DNA from: Corynebacterium testudinoris
Lineage (GTDB): Bacteria; Actinomycetota; Actinomycetes; Mycobacteriales; Mycobacteriaceae
NCBI RefSeq assembly: GCF_001021045.1
Contig: NZ_CP011545.1
Span: 310,001 to 374,000 of the forward strand
Direction of reading: 5' to 3'
Length of the DNA stretch: 64,000 nucleotides
This document shows positions 43,709-52,478 of this stretch, one piece after another. The notes beneath the pieces were generated by a model. That model saw only the letters and a list, made by a program, of their open reading frames with translations, was not told the origin of the DNA and did not search any database. The translations under genes were made by a program, and so were the position numbers. How positions within the stretch are numbered: the stretch's first letter is position 1; each line of letters opens with the position of its first letter.

Positions 43709-45370
43709 ATGGAACACAACCCGATGCGGATCGTAGTCACCTACCTCAACAAGGCCTGGCACTGGCTCACCAGCATGCGCACCGCCCTCGTCTTGCTGTT
43801 CCTCCTGGCCATCGCCGCCATCCCCGGCGCCCTGCTGCCGCAGCGCAGCCTCAACGAAGAAAACGTCACCGAGTACATCGCCAACAATGGCCGTCTCGCT
43901 GAGATCTACGACAAACTACAGCTTTTCGACGTCTTCTCCTCCGTCTGGTTCGTCGCCATCTTCGTCCTCCTCACCATCTCCCTCGTCGGCTGCATCCTTC
44001 CGCGCACCTGGGATCATTGGAAAGCAATGAACACCCCGCCCACCCGGGCGCCGAAAAACCTTCACCGCCTGCCACTGCACGCCACCGGTGTTTCCGACAA
44101 GCCCCTCGACGAGGTGGCCACCGATGCCCGCCGCCTGTTAAAGAAGTGGCACGTTTCGGAGTACCAGCCGTCGGAGGACCGGGCGGGCGCCTTCTCCCTC
44201 GCCGCCGAACGAGGCTACGGCCGGGAGGTAGCCAACCTCCTCTTCCACCTCGGGTTGGTGGGCATGCTCATCACCATCGCCGCCGGCCGCCTGGTCTACT
44301 ACGAAGGCCAGGTCATCGTCGTGACCGAGTCCGGCAACTATGAGACCCCGGAGATCACCCAAAACACGGAGTTCTGCAACACCTCCACCGCTAACTTCGA
44401 CTCCTTCCGCGCCGGGGCGCTGTTCGACGGCACCGGGCTCACCACCTTCTGCTTCGACGCCCACGACTTCTCCGCGGACTACCTCCCCAACGGCCAGGCC
44501 GAGATGTTCACCTCGAACATTTCCTGGGCGGCCGGGGATGACATCCTCACGCCGAAGGACCAGTGGGAGGACTACCAGCTCAAGGTCAACCACCCGCTGC
44601 GCATCGAGGGTGACCGCATCTACCTCCAAGGCCACGGCTACGCCCCGAGCTTCACCGTCACCTGGCCGGACGGCGAATCCCGCACCCAGACCATCCAGTG
44701 GCGCCCCGACGATCCGACCTTCTTCCTCTCCTCCGGCGTCATGCGTTTCGATCCCCCCGCCGGCATGTACCCCGACCTCTATGAGCGCCGCCAGAACCAA
44801 ATCGCCATCCAGGGCCTGTTTGCCCCCACGGCGCAGTGGGATGGCGAACAAGGCGAGCTGCTCACCTCCCAGTACCCGGCGATGCGCGACCCGGCCGTGG
44901 CCATCGACATCTACCGCGGCGATGCCGGCCTGGATACCGGCCGCGCCCAGTCCATCTTCAGCCTCGACCCCTCGCTCATGCACTCCGGTCAGCTGCAAAA
45001 AATCGAAAGAGTCAACCTCAGCCAGGGCGATTCCGTCACCCTCGATGACGGCACCGTGGTCACCTTCGACGGCGCCAGCGAATTCGCCAACTACCAAATC
45101 TCCCGCGACCCCTTCCAACCGTGGGTGCTGGTCACCGCAACAATCATGTTGGCCTCCCTCGTTGGGTCCCTGGTGATCAAGCGCCGCCGCATCTGGGTGC
45201 GCCTGCGCCCGGCTGACGATGGCACCACGCTCGTCGAGCTCGGTGGCCTCGCCCGGACCGACCGCGCCGGATGGGGCAGCGAGTTCGAGGCGATCCACCG
45301 GGAGCTCCTCGGCCTGCCCGATCCCGACGAGTTGGACGACGAAGATGGGCTGTACGATGACCGCGATTAA
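43709..45370 (+). CDS. resB: Cytochrome c synthesis protein ResB (Ccs1)
   Basis: A 553-residue membrane protein. Three N-terminal helices begin at LTSMRTALVLLFLLAIAAIP, with the signature PGALLPQRSLNEENV. A helix at LLFHLGLVGMLITIAAGRLV and a large extracytoplasmic domain follow. The final helix is WVLVTATIMLASLVGSLVI and the tail is acidic. With CcsB it forms the system II heme lyase that attaches heme to apocytochrome c. ATG 43709 or 43724 could start; no clear ribosome site decides between them. Confidence 0.93.
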   Translation: MEHNPMRIVVTYLNKAWHWLTSMRTALVLLFLLAIAAIPGALLPQRSLNEENVTEYIANNGRLAEIYDKLQLFDVFSSVWFVAIFVLLTISLVGCILPRTWDHWKAMNTPPTRAPKNLHRLPLHATGVSDKPLDEVATDARRLLKKWHVSEYQPSEDRAGAFSLAAERGYGREVANLLFHLGLVGMLITIAAGRLVYYEGQVIVVTESGNYETPEITQNTEFCNTSTANFDSFRAGALFDGTGLTTFCFDAHDFSADYLPNGQAEMFTSNISWAAGDDILTPKDQWEDYQLKVNHPLRIEGDRIYLQGHGYAPSFTVTWPDGESRTQTIQWRPDDPTFFLSSGVMRFDPPAGMYPDLYERRQNQIAIQGLFAPTAQWDGEQGELLTSQYPAMRDPAVAIDIYRGDAGLDTGRAQSIFSLDPSLMHSGQLQKIERVNLSQGDSVTLDDGTVVTFDGASEFANYQISRDPFQPWVLVTATIMLASLVGSLVIKRRRIWVRLRPADDGTTLVELGGLARTDRAGWGSEFEAIHRELLGLPDPDELDDEDGLYDDRD

Positions 45371-45476
45371 TCCCCGCTGATCTCATCCATCAAAAGTTGG
45401 AAGCGGCCGGTAGCGTGGGGTAGCCTCACAAAGGTATCTGCCTAGCTCCACCGACTGTGAGGGTGTTTAAGAGTCC

Positions 45477-46493
45477 ATGCCTGTCAATCAGACTCTCGCC
45501 AGTTTTTCCGACACCGCGTTCATCACGGCGCTCATCATCTACCTGGCCGCCCTCGTGCTGTCCATGGTCTACTACGTCAAGATGCTCGGGGTCGTTGACG
45601 CCCGCCGGGCACTGAGTGATGTCGAATCCAAGCAGCTGGTCACCGTCGGTGCGGGGAGCTCGGACTCCGCCGAGGAAAGCGCCGAGGTTGCTACTGAGGC
45701 CATCACCGAGGACGAGCTCCATCGCCGCGAAGCCTCCGCCAACAAGTGGGGCGGCATGACCCAATCTCTCGTGTGGCTCGGCGTCGTGGTCCACGTGGCC
45801 TCCGCGGTCATGCGCGGTCTGGCCACCGATCGTTTCCCCTTCGGCAACCTTTACGAGTACGTCCTCGTCATCACCGGCTTCACCATGGTCGGCGCCGCCA
45901 TCGTTATCCAACGCAAAGAATGGCGCATCGTCTGGCCCTGGCTGCTGGTCCCGGTCTTGGCCCTCATGTTCTTCGGCGGCACCAAGCTCTACTCCGACGC
46001 TGCCCCCGTCGTGCCAGCCCTCCAGTCCTTCTGGTTCCCGATCCACGTGTCCACCGTCTCCATCGGCGCCTCGATCGGCATGCTCTCCGGCATCGCCTCC
46101 CTGCTGTACCTGCTGCGCATTTGGCAGCCGCGTGGCCAAGAACGTGGATTCTTCGGCGCCCTGGCTAAGCCACTCCCCAGCGCCAAGAAGCTCGACGCCC
46201 TGGCCTACAAGTCCGCCATCTTCACCCTCCCCATCTTCGGACTTGGTGTCGTCCTCGGCGCGATCTGGGCCGAAGCCGCCTGGGGTCGGTTCTGGGGCTG
46301 GGACCCCAAGGAAACGGTCTCCTTCATCACCTGGATCCTCTACGCCGCCTACCTCCATGCCCGCGCTACGGCCGGTTGGCGCGACTACAAGGCCGCTTGG
46401 ATCAACATCCTGGCCCTGGCCACGATGATCTTCAACCTTTTCTTCATCAACATGGTGGTCTCTGGCCTGCACTCTTACGCCGGGCTGAATTAG
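45477..46493 (+). CDS. ccsB: Cytochrome c synthesis protein CcsB (heme handling)
   Basis: A 338-residue membrane protein with about eight helices. The heme-binding WWD-type motif WGRFWGWDPKETVSFITW lies near residue 270, and conserved His include FPIHVSTVSIG, the region before WWD and LHARATAGW. It partners ResB in the heme lyase. A TAGCCT -10 candidate about 50 bases upstream (45421-45426) may give it its own promoter, but it lies directly after resB. The acidic loop near residues 55-85 is typical for actinobacteria. Confidence 0.95.
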   Translation: MPVNQTLASFSDTAFITALIIYLAALVLSMVYYVKMLGVVDARRALSDVESKQLVTVGAGSSDSAEESAEVATEAITEDELHRREASANKWGGMTQSLVWLGVVVHVASAVMRGLATDRFPFGNLYEYVLVITGFTMVGAAIVIQRKEWRIVWPWLLVPVLALMFFGGTKLYSDAAPVVPALQSFWFPIHVSTVSIGASIGMLSGIASLLYLLRIWQPRGQERGFFGALAKPLPSAKKLDALAYKSAIFTLPIFGLGVVLGAIWAEAAWGRFWGWDPKETVSFITWILYAAYLHARATAGWRDYKAAWINILALATMIFNLFFINMVVSGLHSYAGLN

Positions 46494-46549
46494 GCCAGGT
46501 CAGGACAGGTAAGCGGTAGCAACCAGCACGCTGCCCGGCGCGGATCTAG

Positions 46550-46936
46550 GTCCGAAATCCCGCAAATATTCCGCAGGCGCTTGCTCGTTGGTGGGCTGAG
46601 GCTCTGGAGTGGGCGTTGGTCTATGACACACCTGAGGAGGCAGTCATCCTCCCGCCCCACGTGAGCGAAGAGCCGGTCGAGGATGTGGCCATCTGGCGGG
46701 AGCGAGCCCAGGCCTGGGTGTTTGTGCCCGTCCCAGAGCCCAAGGCCGTCAAGAATCGTCTTCACCTCGATCTTGCGGCGCACGTCTCGCAGGATCGGGA
46801 GGCGGAGATTGATCGGCTGCTTCGGTTGGGGGCCACGCGGGTCAATGTTGGTCAGGACGAAGAGGCCGTGACGTGGACGGTGCTGGCGGACCCGGAGGGA
46901 AATGAGTTCTGTGTTCTTTCCTCGCGTGATCGTTAA
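46550..46936 (+). pseudogene. VOC/glyoxalase-like protein lacking its N-terminus
   Basis: The open frame from 46550 reads PQALARWWAEALEWALVYDT, then AWVFVPVPEPKAVKNRLHLD and ATRVNVGQDEEAVTWTVLAD with PEGNEF. This is the glyoxalase-like VOC fold. The expected first strand and a start codon before WWAEAL are missing: a TAG lies at 46547-46549, and the first ATG (46616) would begin after the first helix. It is either a remnant or a truncated protein. Its TAA stop begins the TAACAT hexamer in front of the next gene. Confidence 0.55.
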
Positions 46937-46945
46937 CATGGCCCT

Positions 46946-47308
46946 ATGACTGATTTCCGCGTCAAGAGAATCTACGAAGCCCCCAGCGCCGACGACGGGT
47001 TACGCGTGTTGGTGGATCGGTTGTGGCCGCGGGGGATGTCCAAGGTGCGGGCCCATCTGGTTCTATGGGAGAAGGAGCTGACTCCCTCAAGCGAACTACG
47101 GTCGTCTTTTCATCATGGGGAGATCACCTATGAGGAGTTTGCTCATCGTTATCGGCAGGAGCTCAAGGCGTCCCACGCTGCGGAGAATTTCGTCGCTGGC
47201 CTCAGCGCCGCAACCGTGACACTGTTGACCGCCGTGTCGGACGAGGAGCACAGCCACATCCCGGTTTTGTTGGCGGCCCTAGAGGCGGCCAGCAGTACGG
47301 CTACATAG
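46946..47308 (+). CDS. DUF488 family protein
   Basis: A 120-residue soluble protein with family motifs VKRIYEAPSADDGLRVLVDR, LWPRGMSK and FHHGEITYEEFAHRYRQEL. The cellular role of the family is not established. TAACAT (46934-46939) ends 6 bases before the ATG, so the mRNA is probably leaderless and independent of the broken VOC gene in front. The length is normal for the short DUF488 type. Confidence 0.88.
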   Translation: MTDFRVKRIYEAPSADDGLRVLVDRLWPRGMSKVRAHLVLWEKELTPSSELRSSFHHGEITYEEFAHRYRQELKASHAAENFVAGLSAATVTLLTAVSDEEHSHIPVLLAALEAASSTAT

Positions 47309-47338
47309 AACGCCCTAGAACTTTTCAGGCAAAAACTA

Positions 47339-47352
47339 GTAGAGCGGTCTAC
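47339..47352. promoter_or_regulatory. Palindrome upstream of XRE regulator
   Basis: GTAGA-GCGG-TCTAC is a perfect dyad about 90 bases before the XRE gene, in an AT-richer tract. It is a candidate operator for that regulator. No binding data. Confidence 0.3.
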
Positions 47353-47442
47353 GCTCGGAGGTATCAAAGGTCTCCACGTTGTGTGGCGAATCTTCGCTGG
47401 CCATCAGCTCGTCGAAGCATGTCTACCTCTAAGGAGGAGCGA

Positions 47443-47727
47443 ATGACTGGAAAATCCGTCCCCCGGAAGAAGATTGGCAAGCCTGCGGGCGATGACCCGG
47501 AACTCATCGCCCTGGGTGCCGTTCTGGCGGAGAAGCGACGTGCTTCGGGTCGGCTCCAGCAGGAAGTGGCCAAGTCGGCTGGGGTATCGCGGTCGACCCT
47601 GCACACGATTGAGCACGGCGGCGCGGGCGTCCGCTGGGAGATTGTGTCCGCCGTGGCGCACGCTCTTGGTCTGCGCCTCACCTTCGTTGACAATGGCGCT
47701 GTCAACGGCCAGCCAACGTCCAATTAG
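47443..47727 (+). CDS. XRE-family helix-turn-helix regulator (HipB-like)
   Basis: A 94-residue DNA-binding protein. The HTH covers about residues 25-80: LGAVLAEKRRASGRLQQEVA, KSAGVSRSTLHTIEHGG, and WEIVSAVAHALGLRLTFVD. The short tail after the last helix recalls HipB antitoxins, but no HipA kinase gene is next to it. AAGGAGG lies 7 bases before ATG 47443, a near-perfect ribosome site, which rules out the longer frame from 47383. It is convergent with the next gene. Confidence 0.87.
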   Translation: MTGKSVPRKKIGKPAGDDPELIALGAVLAEKRRASGRLQQEVAKSAGVSRSTLHTIEHGGAGVRWEIVSAVAHALGLRLTFVDNGAVNGQPTSN

Positions 47728-47733
47728 TCCAGG

Positions 47734-48057
47734 CTATTTTTCTCCCGAGTTGTCGCTGGGTTCATCGCTGCTGTCGCTGTCCGGCTTGGGGTCGGGTGAA
47801 TCGTCCTCGTGCTCGAGGTAGCGTTCCCGGGCGCGCTTCATCCGCTCTTCTTCCTCTTTGGAGGCGGCCTCTTGGGCGCGGCGGCGTTTGAAGCGGTTTT
47901 TCTCGATGTTCCACAAGAACTCTTCGTCATCGTCCGGGCCCTTGATCTGGCGGGGCGGCGCGGCGACTTGGTTGCGGTTCCAGGTGGAGGGTCGGAAGGC
48001 CCGCCACACCAAAATGACAGCGGCAACGATGAGCAGGAGCAGTAGTAGACGTCCCAT
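47734..48057 (-). CDS. Hypothetical single-pass membrane protein
   Basis: 107 residues: one N-terminal membrane helix (GRLLLLLLIVAAVILVWRAF), then a charged cytosolic region with FLWNIEKNRFKRRRAQEAAS and a long Glu/Lys helix, ending in an Asp/Ser/Pro-rich acidic tail. GAGGAACTC-type ribosome site lies before ATG 48057. No domain is recognised. It is divergent from the DUF4229-like gene. Confidence 0.7.
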   Translation of the reverse strand: MGRLLLLLLIVAAVILVWRAFRPSTWNRNQVAAPPRQIKGPDDDEEFLWNIEKNRFKRRRAQEAASKEEEERMKRARERYLEHEDDSPDPKPDSDSSDEPSDNSGEK

Positions 48058-48143
48058 GAGTTCCTCCTTCTTTGTTCTCCACTCTACGGTGCCACGACAG
48101 TTGGCTGCCTGCCGCCCCAGGATCGTTGAGTAAGCTCATGGGT

Positions 48144-48467
48144 GTGACTGACCAGGACAACTCGAACCAGCCTCCAGCCCTCGACCCGGAGGTTTCGCGC
48201 CGCGCCAATATGGCCCTGCTTAAGTACGGTGGGGCGCGCTTGTTGCTGTTTTTGGGCCTCACGGTGCTCATTCAGCTGGCGGCGGTGGCGATTGATGCCC
48301 CGGTGCCGCTCATGATGTCGGCGTTGTTGGCGTTGTTGGTGGCGTTCCCGCTGTCCATGCTCGTGTTCAAGAATCTGCGCATTGAGGCGACGGCGTCGGT
48401 GGCGGCGCGGTCGCAGGAGCGGAAGGCTCGGAAGGAGTGGGTGAAGCGGGAGCTCGAATCCCGCTAG
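48144..48467 (+). CDS. DUF4229-like small membrane protein
   Basis: 107 residues with two membrane helices (GGARLLLFLGLTVLIQLAAVA and LMMSALLALLVAFPLSMLVF) and a basic C-terminal helix (RSQERKARKEWVKRELESR). GTG 48144 is favoured over ATG 48138: TAAGCT (48131-48136) lies 7 bases before it, giving a leaderless mRNA, and the ATG would be too near the -10. It is adjacent to menA genes in related species; the role is unknown. Its end overlaps the convergent AEC gene by 4 bases. Confidence 0.75.
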   Translation: MTDQDNSNQPPALDPEVSRRANMALLKYGGARLLLFLGLTVLIQLAAVAIDAPVPLMMSALLALLVAFPLSMLVFKNLRIEATASVAARSQERKARKEWVKRELESR

Positions 48468-49399
48468 CGCCCGAAGAGTAGCGCGATGGCCAGCATCACG
48501 GGCAAGGACCCGAAGGTGGTGAGGAAGACGGTGTCGCGCGCCATGATCATTCCGCGTTGGTAGGTTGCCGCGTAGTTGTAGACGTTCTGGGCGGTCGGTA
48601 GCGCGGCGAGGATGACGGCGGCGTAGAGCTGCGTGTCATCCAGCCCGAGGCCAAGTCCGATGAGCCAGGCGAGCACGGGCATCCCTAAGAGCTTGAGGCT
48701 CGTAGCCACGACGGTGCCCGGTCGATCCGCCGGTGATGCCAGGGGTGCCGTATTGCGCAGGGAGGCACCGAAGCTGATGAGGATCATGGGGATGGATGCC
48801 CCGCCGAGGATCACCAGGGGAGTCATCACCGGGGTTGGGATGTTGATGTCCGCCACCGCCACGATGAGGCCCAGCAGGGAACCGAGCACGATGGGGGAGA
48901 GCAGCGCCGAGCGCATCGACGCCCCGATCTTTGCCGCTAAGGATCGGCCGCCGGCATCCGCGGACCCCAGCCCGGCGAGCACGAACGGGGTAAACACCAC
49001 CATCTGCAGCACCAACACCGGCACCACGTAGGTCGCCTCCCCGAGGACGTACACGCTCACGGGCAGGCCGATGTTGACGGAATTAAAATAGCTTGCCGAC
49101 GCCGCGCCCATCGTCGTCGTCGGCACATCCTGCCGGAAGAACGCCGCTGAAGCGGCGAGATAGACGGCGGATGTCGCGAGCGTCGATAAGCCGATGACCG
49201 CAATGACCGGTGACACCAGTGTCGATGCATCGGAGTTGGCCACCGAGGTGAACAGCAGCGCCGGGGAGGCGGCGTAGAACGCCACCCGATTGAGCACCAG
49301 GCGCTCCCGGTCGTCCTTGATCACGCCGAAGCGCGCGAGCAGCATGCCGGTGGCAATGACCGCCAGGATGATGGCGAAGCCCGTGATCACGCCCGTCAT
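48464..49399 (-). CDS. AEC family transporter (auxin efflux carrier-type)
   Basis: A 311-residue membrane protein with about ten helices in two inverted halves: VITGFAIILAVIATGMLLARFGVI, ASASYFNSVNIGLPVSVYVLGE in the first half and ASIPMILISFGASLRN, AALPTAQNVYNYAATYQRG in the second. The family exports organic anions such as malate; the substrate here is unknown. ATG 49399 shares its A with the menA stop (TAATG), so it is translationally coupled to menA even though no metabolic link is evident. Confidence 0.88.
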   Translation of the reverse strand: MTGVITGFAIILAVIATGMLLARFGVIKDDRERLVLNRVAFYAASPALLFTSVANSDASTLVSPVIAVIGLSTLATSAVYLAASAAFFRQDVPTTTMGAASASYFNSVNIGLPVSVYVLGEATYVVPVLVLQMVVFTPFVLAGLGSADAGGRSLAAKIGASMRSALLSPIVLGSLLGLIVAVADINIPTPVMTPLVILGGASIPMILISFGASLRNTAPLASPADRPGTVVATSLKLLGMPVLAWLIGLGLGLDDTQLYAAVILAALPTAQNVYNYAATYQRGMIMARDTVFLTTFGSLPVMLAIALLFGR

Positions 49400-50295
49400 T
49401 AGGAATTCAAAGCCAGGACGACGGCGGTGATGACGGCCCACATGAGCATGGCCTGGCCGGTGGTTTTGATGAGCGGAATGAGCTCCATTCCGCGCGCCCC
49501 GCGCAGCGCGAGGACAACTCCGCTCAGCGCCAGAGGGAGGGCGAGGATGGCCAGGAGGAGGGGAAGCAGTTCCGCGGCCATGACCAGGGACATGACAAAC
49601 GGGGTGAGGGCCAACGCGGAGTAAAGGTAGCGGGTTGTTCGATCACCGAGGCGCACCGCCAGGGTGATCTTTCCGGACGCCGTATCGGTGGGGATATCGC
49701 GCAGGTTGTTGGCCAGGTTCACGGAGGAGGAGATCGCCCCAATGGATATCGCGCAAGCCAGGCCGATCCAGCTCACGGAGCCGGATTGGGTGTACTCGGT
49801 GCCCAGCACAGCGACCAGGCCGAAGAAGATGAACACCGCCACCTCGCCGAGACCCTGGTAGCCGTAGGGGTTTTTCCCACCGGTGTAAAACCACGCTCCC
49901 GCGATGCAGAGCGCGCCAACGAGGATGAGCCACCAGGCGCTGGACAGCGATAGCGCGATGCCGGCCACGCCCGCGACGCCGAAGGCGAGGAACGCGGCCA
50001 TCTTGACGTGCTGCGGCTTCGCCAGGCGCCCACCCGTGAGGCGGGTCGGCCCGGTCCGGTCCTCATCGGTGCCGCGGATGCCGTCGGAATAGTCGTTGGC
50101 GTAGTTGACGCCCACGATGAGCGCCCACGCCACGATGAGCGCCAGGGAGGCTCGCCACCACGAAAAACCACCGGCGTAGGCTGCAGCACCCGAGCCCACG
50201 ATGACGGGGGCGAAGGCGTTGGGCCAGGTGTGCGGGCGGGCGGCCTGCCACCAATCCCGCGGCGTGGCTGTTGGCGAGGAATGATCTTCGAGCAT
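49399..50295 (-). CDS. menA: 1,4-dihydroxy-2-naphthoate polyprenyltransferase
   Basis: A 298-residue UbiA-type membrane enzyme that attaches the polyprenyl chain in menaquinone synthesis. First Asp-rich motif NYANDYSDGIRGTDEDR, the second near SVNLANNLRDIPTD, and about eight helices are seen. The GACAATGG sequence (GACAAT 50308-50303) contains a decoy in-frame ATG (50304). ATG 50295 lies 7 bases after the hexamer and is preferred as a leaderless start. It is divergent from a glycosyltransferase-like gene. Confidence 0.95.
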   Translation of the reverse strand: MLEDHSSPTATPRDWWQAARPHTWPNAFAPVIVGSGAAAYAGGFSWWRASLALIVAWALIVGVNYANDYSDGIRGTDEDRTGPTRLTGGRLAKPQHVKMAAFLAFGVAGVAGIALSLSSAWWLILVGALCIAGAWFYTGGKNPYGYQGLGEVAVFIFFGLVAVLGTEYTQSGSVSWIGLACAISIGAISSSVNLANNLRDIPTDTASGKITLAVRLGDRTTRYLYSALALTPFVMSLVMAAELLPLLLAILALPLALSGVVLALRGARGMELIPLIKTTGQAMLMWAVITAVVLALNS

Positions 50296-50423
50296 GCGCC
50301 CCATTGTCCTTCATGGGCCGAGCTTTTCCTATCCGGGTGCCTGGGCTCGGCAGGCGCAGGGGCCGCTCCGGACGTAGGGTTGGGACCAGTCTGAGCACCG
50401 AAGTAGAAGGGTTGAGCGCAGGG

Positions 50424-51290
50424 ATGTGGTTGACGTACGTGTTGGGCCAGGTGGTGAGCTTCCTGTTCACCCTGCTGCGGATGATCCCGTTGACGTGGCG
50501 TAATCGCTTTTCTCGGGATCCCATTCCCCACAGCGGAGACGTCGTTATCTCCCTGACGTCGCATGGGGATCGCCTGAAGCGCGCGCACTTCACGGTGGAA
50601 TCCATTGCCCGCGGCGATGCCCGGGCGCCGATCGTGTTGTGGTTGGACCAGGGGGACTTCGACAAAGAGCTGCCCGCTGGCCTGAAACGGCTGGTCAGGC
50701 GGGGCTTGCAGGTGCGGTGTTCGGATGGCAATTACGGGCCGCACACCAAGTATTGGAATCAGTTCCGCGCGGTCGCTGGCACCACCACCCGCGTGGTCAC
50801 CGTCGATGACGACATGATCTACCCGGAGTGGTTCCTCCAGCGACTGTTGTTTATCGGCGAGCTGCGCAACGATGTGGTCATCGCCTATCGCGCGCATCGC
50901 ATCGAGCTTCGGCACGGTCGCCTGCTGCCCTACGTTAAGTGGAGCGCCGCCGATACCAGCCGGGCGTCTTTCCTCCACTTCGCCACGGGTGTCTCCGGCG
51001 TGCTCTACCCCAGCTCCTACATTTCCTACGTCGTTGAGCAGGGGGATCAGTTCCAGCAGCTCACGCCCCGCGCCGATGATGTGTGGTTGCATGTGTGCGC
51101 GCTGCGCTCAGGCCACCCCATCCGGCAGGTCTATGCGCATCCCCGCAACTTTGCGGTCGTGCCCAGCACGCAGGGCGGCGCGCTCGTCATCGGCAATACC
51201 CTCATGGGCGGCAACGATGAGCAGATCGCCCGGGTGTACACGCCCGAGGACATCGCCCGGTTGGTGGCTGCCTCGGCGGAAGAGGATTAA
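50424..51290 (+). CDS. Glycosyltransferase-like protein
   Basis: A 288-residue protein with an N-terminal hydrophobic segment (WLTYVLGQVVSFLFTLLRMI) and a GT-A-like domain: VVISLTSHGDRLKRAHFTVE, PIVLWLDQGDFDKEL, GNYGPHTKYWNQFRAV and the metal-binding VTVDDDMIYPEWFL. The DDD motif and KYW region are those of capsule-type or family 2-like transferases. Acceptor unknown. ATG 50424 is chosen because it begins the hydrophobic segment; a longer frame back to 50271 runs into the menA promoter. It stands between menA and menE, as a minus-strand interruption. Confidence 0.78.
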   Translation: MWLTYVLGQVVSFLFTLLRMIPLTWRNRFSRDPIPHSGDVVISLTSHGDRLKRAHFTVESIARGDARAPIVLWLDQGDFDKELPAGLKRLVRRGLQVRCSDGNYGPHTKYWNQFRAVAGTTTRVVTVDDDMIYPEWFLQRLLFIGELRNDVVIAYRAHRIELRHGRLLPYVKWSAADTSRASFLHFATGVSGVLYPSSYISYVVEQGDQFQQLTPRADDVWLHVCALRSGHPIRQVYAHPRNFAVVPSTQGGALVIGNTLMGGNDEQIARVYTPEDIARLVAASAEED

Positions 51291-52405
51291 AACAGCTTTT
51301 CGACGCCCCGCCGGTCCACCTTCCCCGGCCCCGCCAGCGGCAGGTCCGCAACATGCCGAAGTTCCTTCGGCACCTGCCAGCGGGGCAGGTCATCCAGCCC
51401 CTCAAGGACCTCGGCCACCGTCGCCGTCCCGGAGTATGCCGCCACGATGGCCTGCCCCAGGCGGGGGTGCGGGACCCCGACGACACAGGCCCCCGACACC
51501 CCGGGGATCCGCAGCATCGCCTGCTCCAGCACCTCCGGGTGGAGTTTTAAACCACCGGAATCGATGACGGTGTCGAGGCGACCGGTGACGGTGAGCCGGC
51601 CGTCGATAAGCATCCCAGTATCGGAGGTGGCGAACCAGCCCTCCTCCGCGAATGCCGGGTGCTGCGGGTGATTGCGGTAGCCGCGGGCGATCGTCGGCCC
51701 GCCGAGGTGGATTCGACCCTGCGTGACGCGGACCTGCGCGCCGGGCAGCGGGCGGCCATCGTAGACGCAACCGCCCGAGGTCTCCGAGGAGCCATACGTG
51801 GTCACCAGCGTGATCTGCATGTCGGCCGCCGCCTTCGCCAACTGCGGGTTGAGCGGCGCACCGCCGATGAGGATTGCGTCGAAGACCCGCAGTGCCTCGA
51901 TGCCCTGCAGAGAATCCATCGCCTTGGCCAGCTGCAGGGGAGTGAGCGCCGTGTAGGCCCGTCCCCGCACCTGAGCGGCCGCCCGGGCGAAGCCGCCGAT
52001 GTGGAACCCGGTGCTCAGATCTACACAAATGGGATCCCACCCGGCGACGAGCGAACGCATCAGCACCTGCAGACCCGCGATGTGGTGGGCCGGCATCGCC
52101 AACATCCACTGGCCCTCACCGCCCAAGAATTGGTGCGTGGCATCGGCGCTGGCCACGAGGTTGAGGGGGCTAAGCTGCGCGCCCTTCGGGGTGCCCGTCG
52201 ACCCGGACGTGGCCACCACCACGGCGATGTCCGGGGAAATGGGGCGGCCCGCCCGCTGCGAATCCTGGAGCAGCGCGGCCCGAGCCGGATCATCGGCGGG
52301 CACCGGCAAAAGGGTGCGCTGCCCGGCGATAGCCGCCTCCAGCGACGGCAGAATGGCGCGGGGGTCGCGCGGATCGACGACGAGGGGTTCCAGGCGGTGG
52401 GTCAC
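51287..52405 (-). CDS. menE: O-succinylbenzoate-CoA ligase
   Basis: A 372-residue adenylate-forming enzyme, short as usual for actinobacterial MenE. P-loop VVVATSGSTGTPKGAQLS, TTYGSSETSGGCVYDG, FATSDTGML and the C-terminal Lys in LAGPGKVDRRG. It activates o-succinylbenzoate for ring closure by MenB. TAGTAT (52419-52414) ends 8 bases before GTG 52405, which indicates a leaderless start there rather than at ATG 52438. Confidence 0.93.
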   Translation of the reverse strand: MTHRLEPLVVDPRDPRAILPSLEAAIAGQRTLLPVPADDPARAALLQDSQRAGRPISPDIAVVVATSGSTGTPKGAQLSPLNLVASADATHQFLGGEGQWMLAMPAHHIAGLQVLMRSLVAGWDPICVDLSTGFHIGGFARAAAQVRGRAYTALTPLQLAKAMDSLQGIEALRVFDAILIGGAPLNPQLAKAAADMQITLVTTYGSSETSGGCVYDGRPLPGAQVRVTQGRIHLGGPTIARGYRNHPQHPAFAEEGWFATSDTGMLIDGRLTVTGRLDTVIDSGGLKLHPEVLEQAMLRIPGVSGACVVGVPHPRLGQAIVAAYSGTATVAEVLEGLDDLPRWQVPKELRHVADLPLAGPGKVDRRGVEKLF

Positions 52406-52478
52406 GTGCGTTGATACTAGCGGGAAACCTGTGACCACCTGGGCAGGGACATCTCTGACATCTCCGAAATCTCCTCAG

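Noticed and set aside
50271..50423. N-terminal extension of the glycosyltransferase-like gene
   Set aside because: The added residues are Arg/Gly-rich, overlap the menA start region and precede the natural hydrophobic N-terminus.
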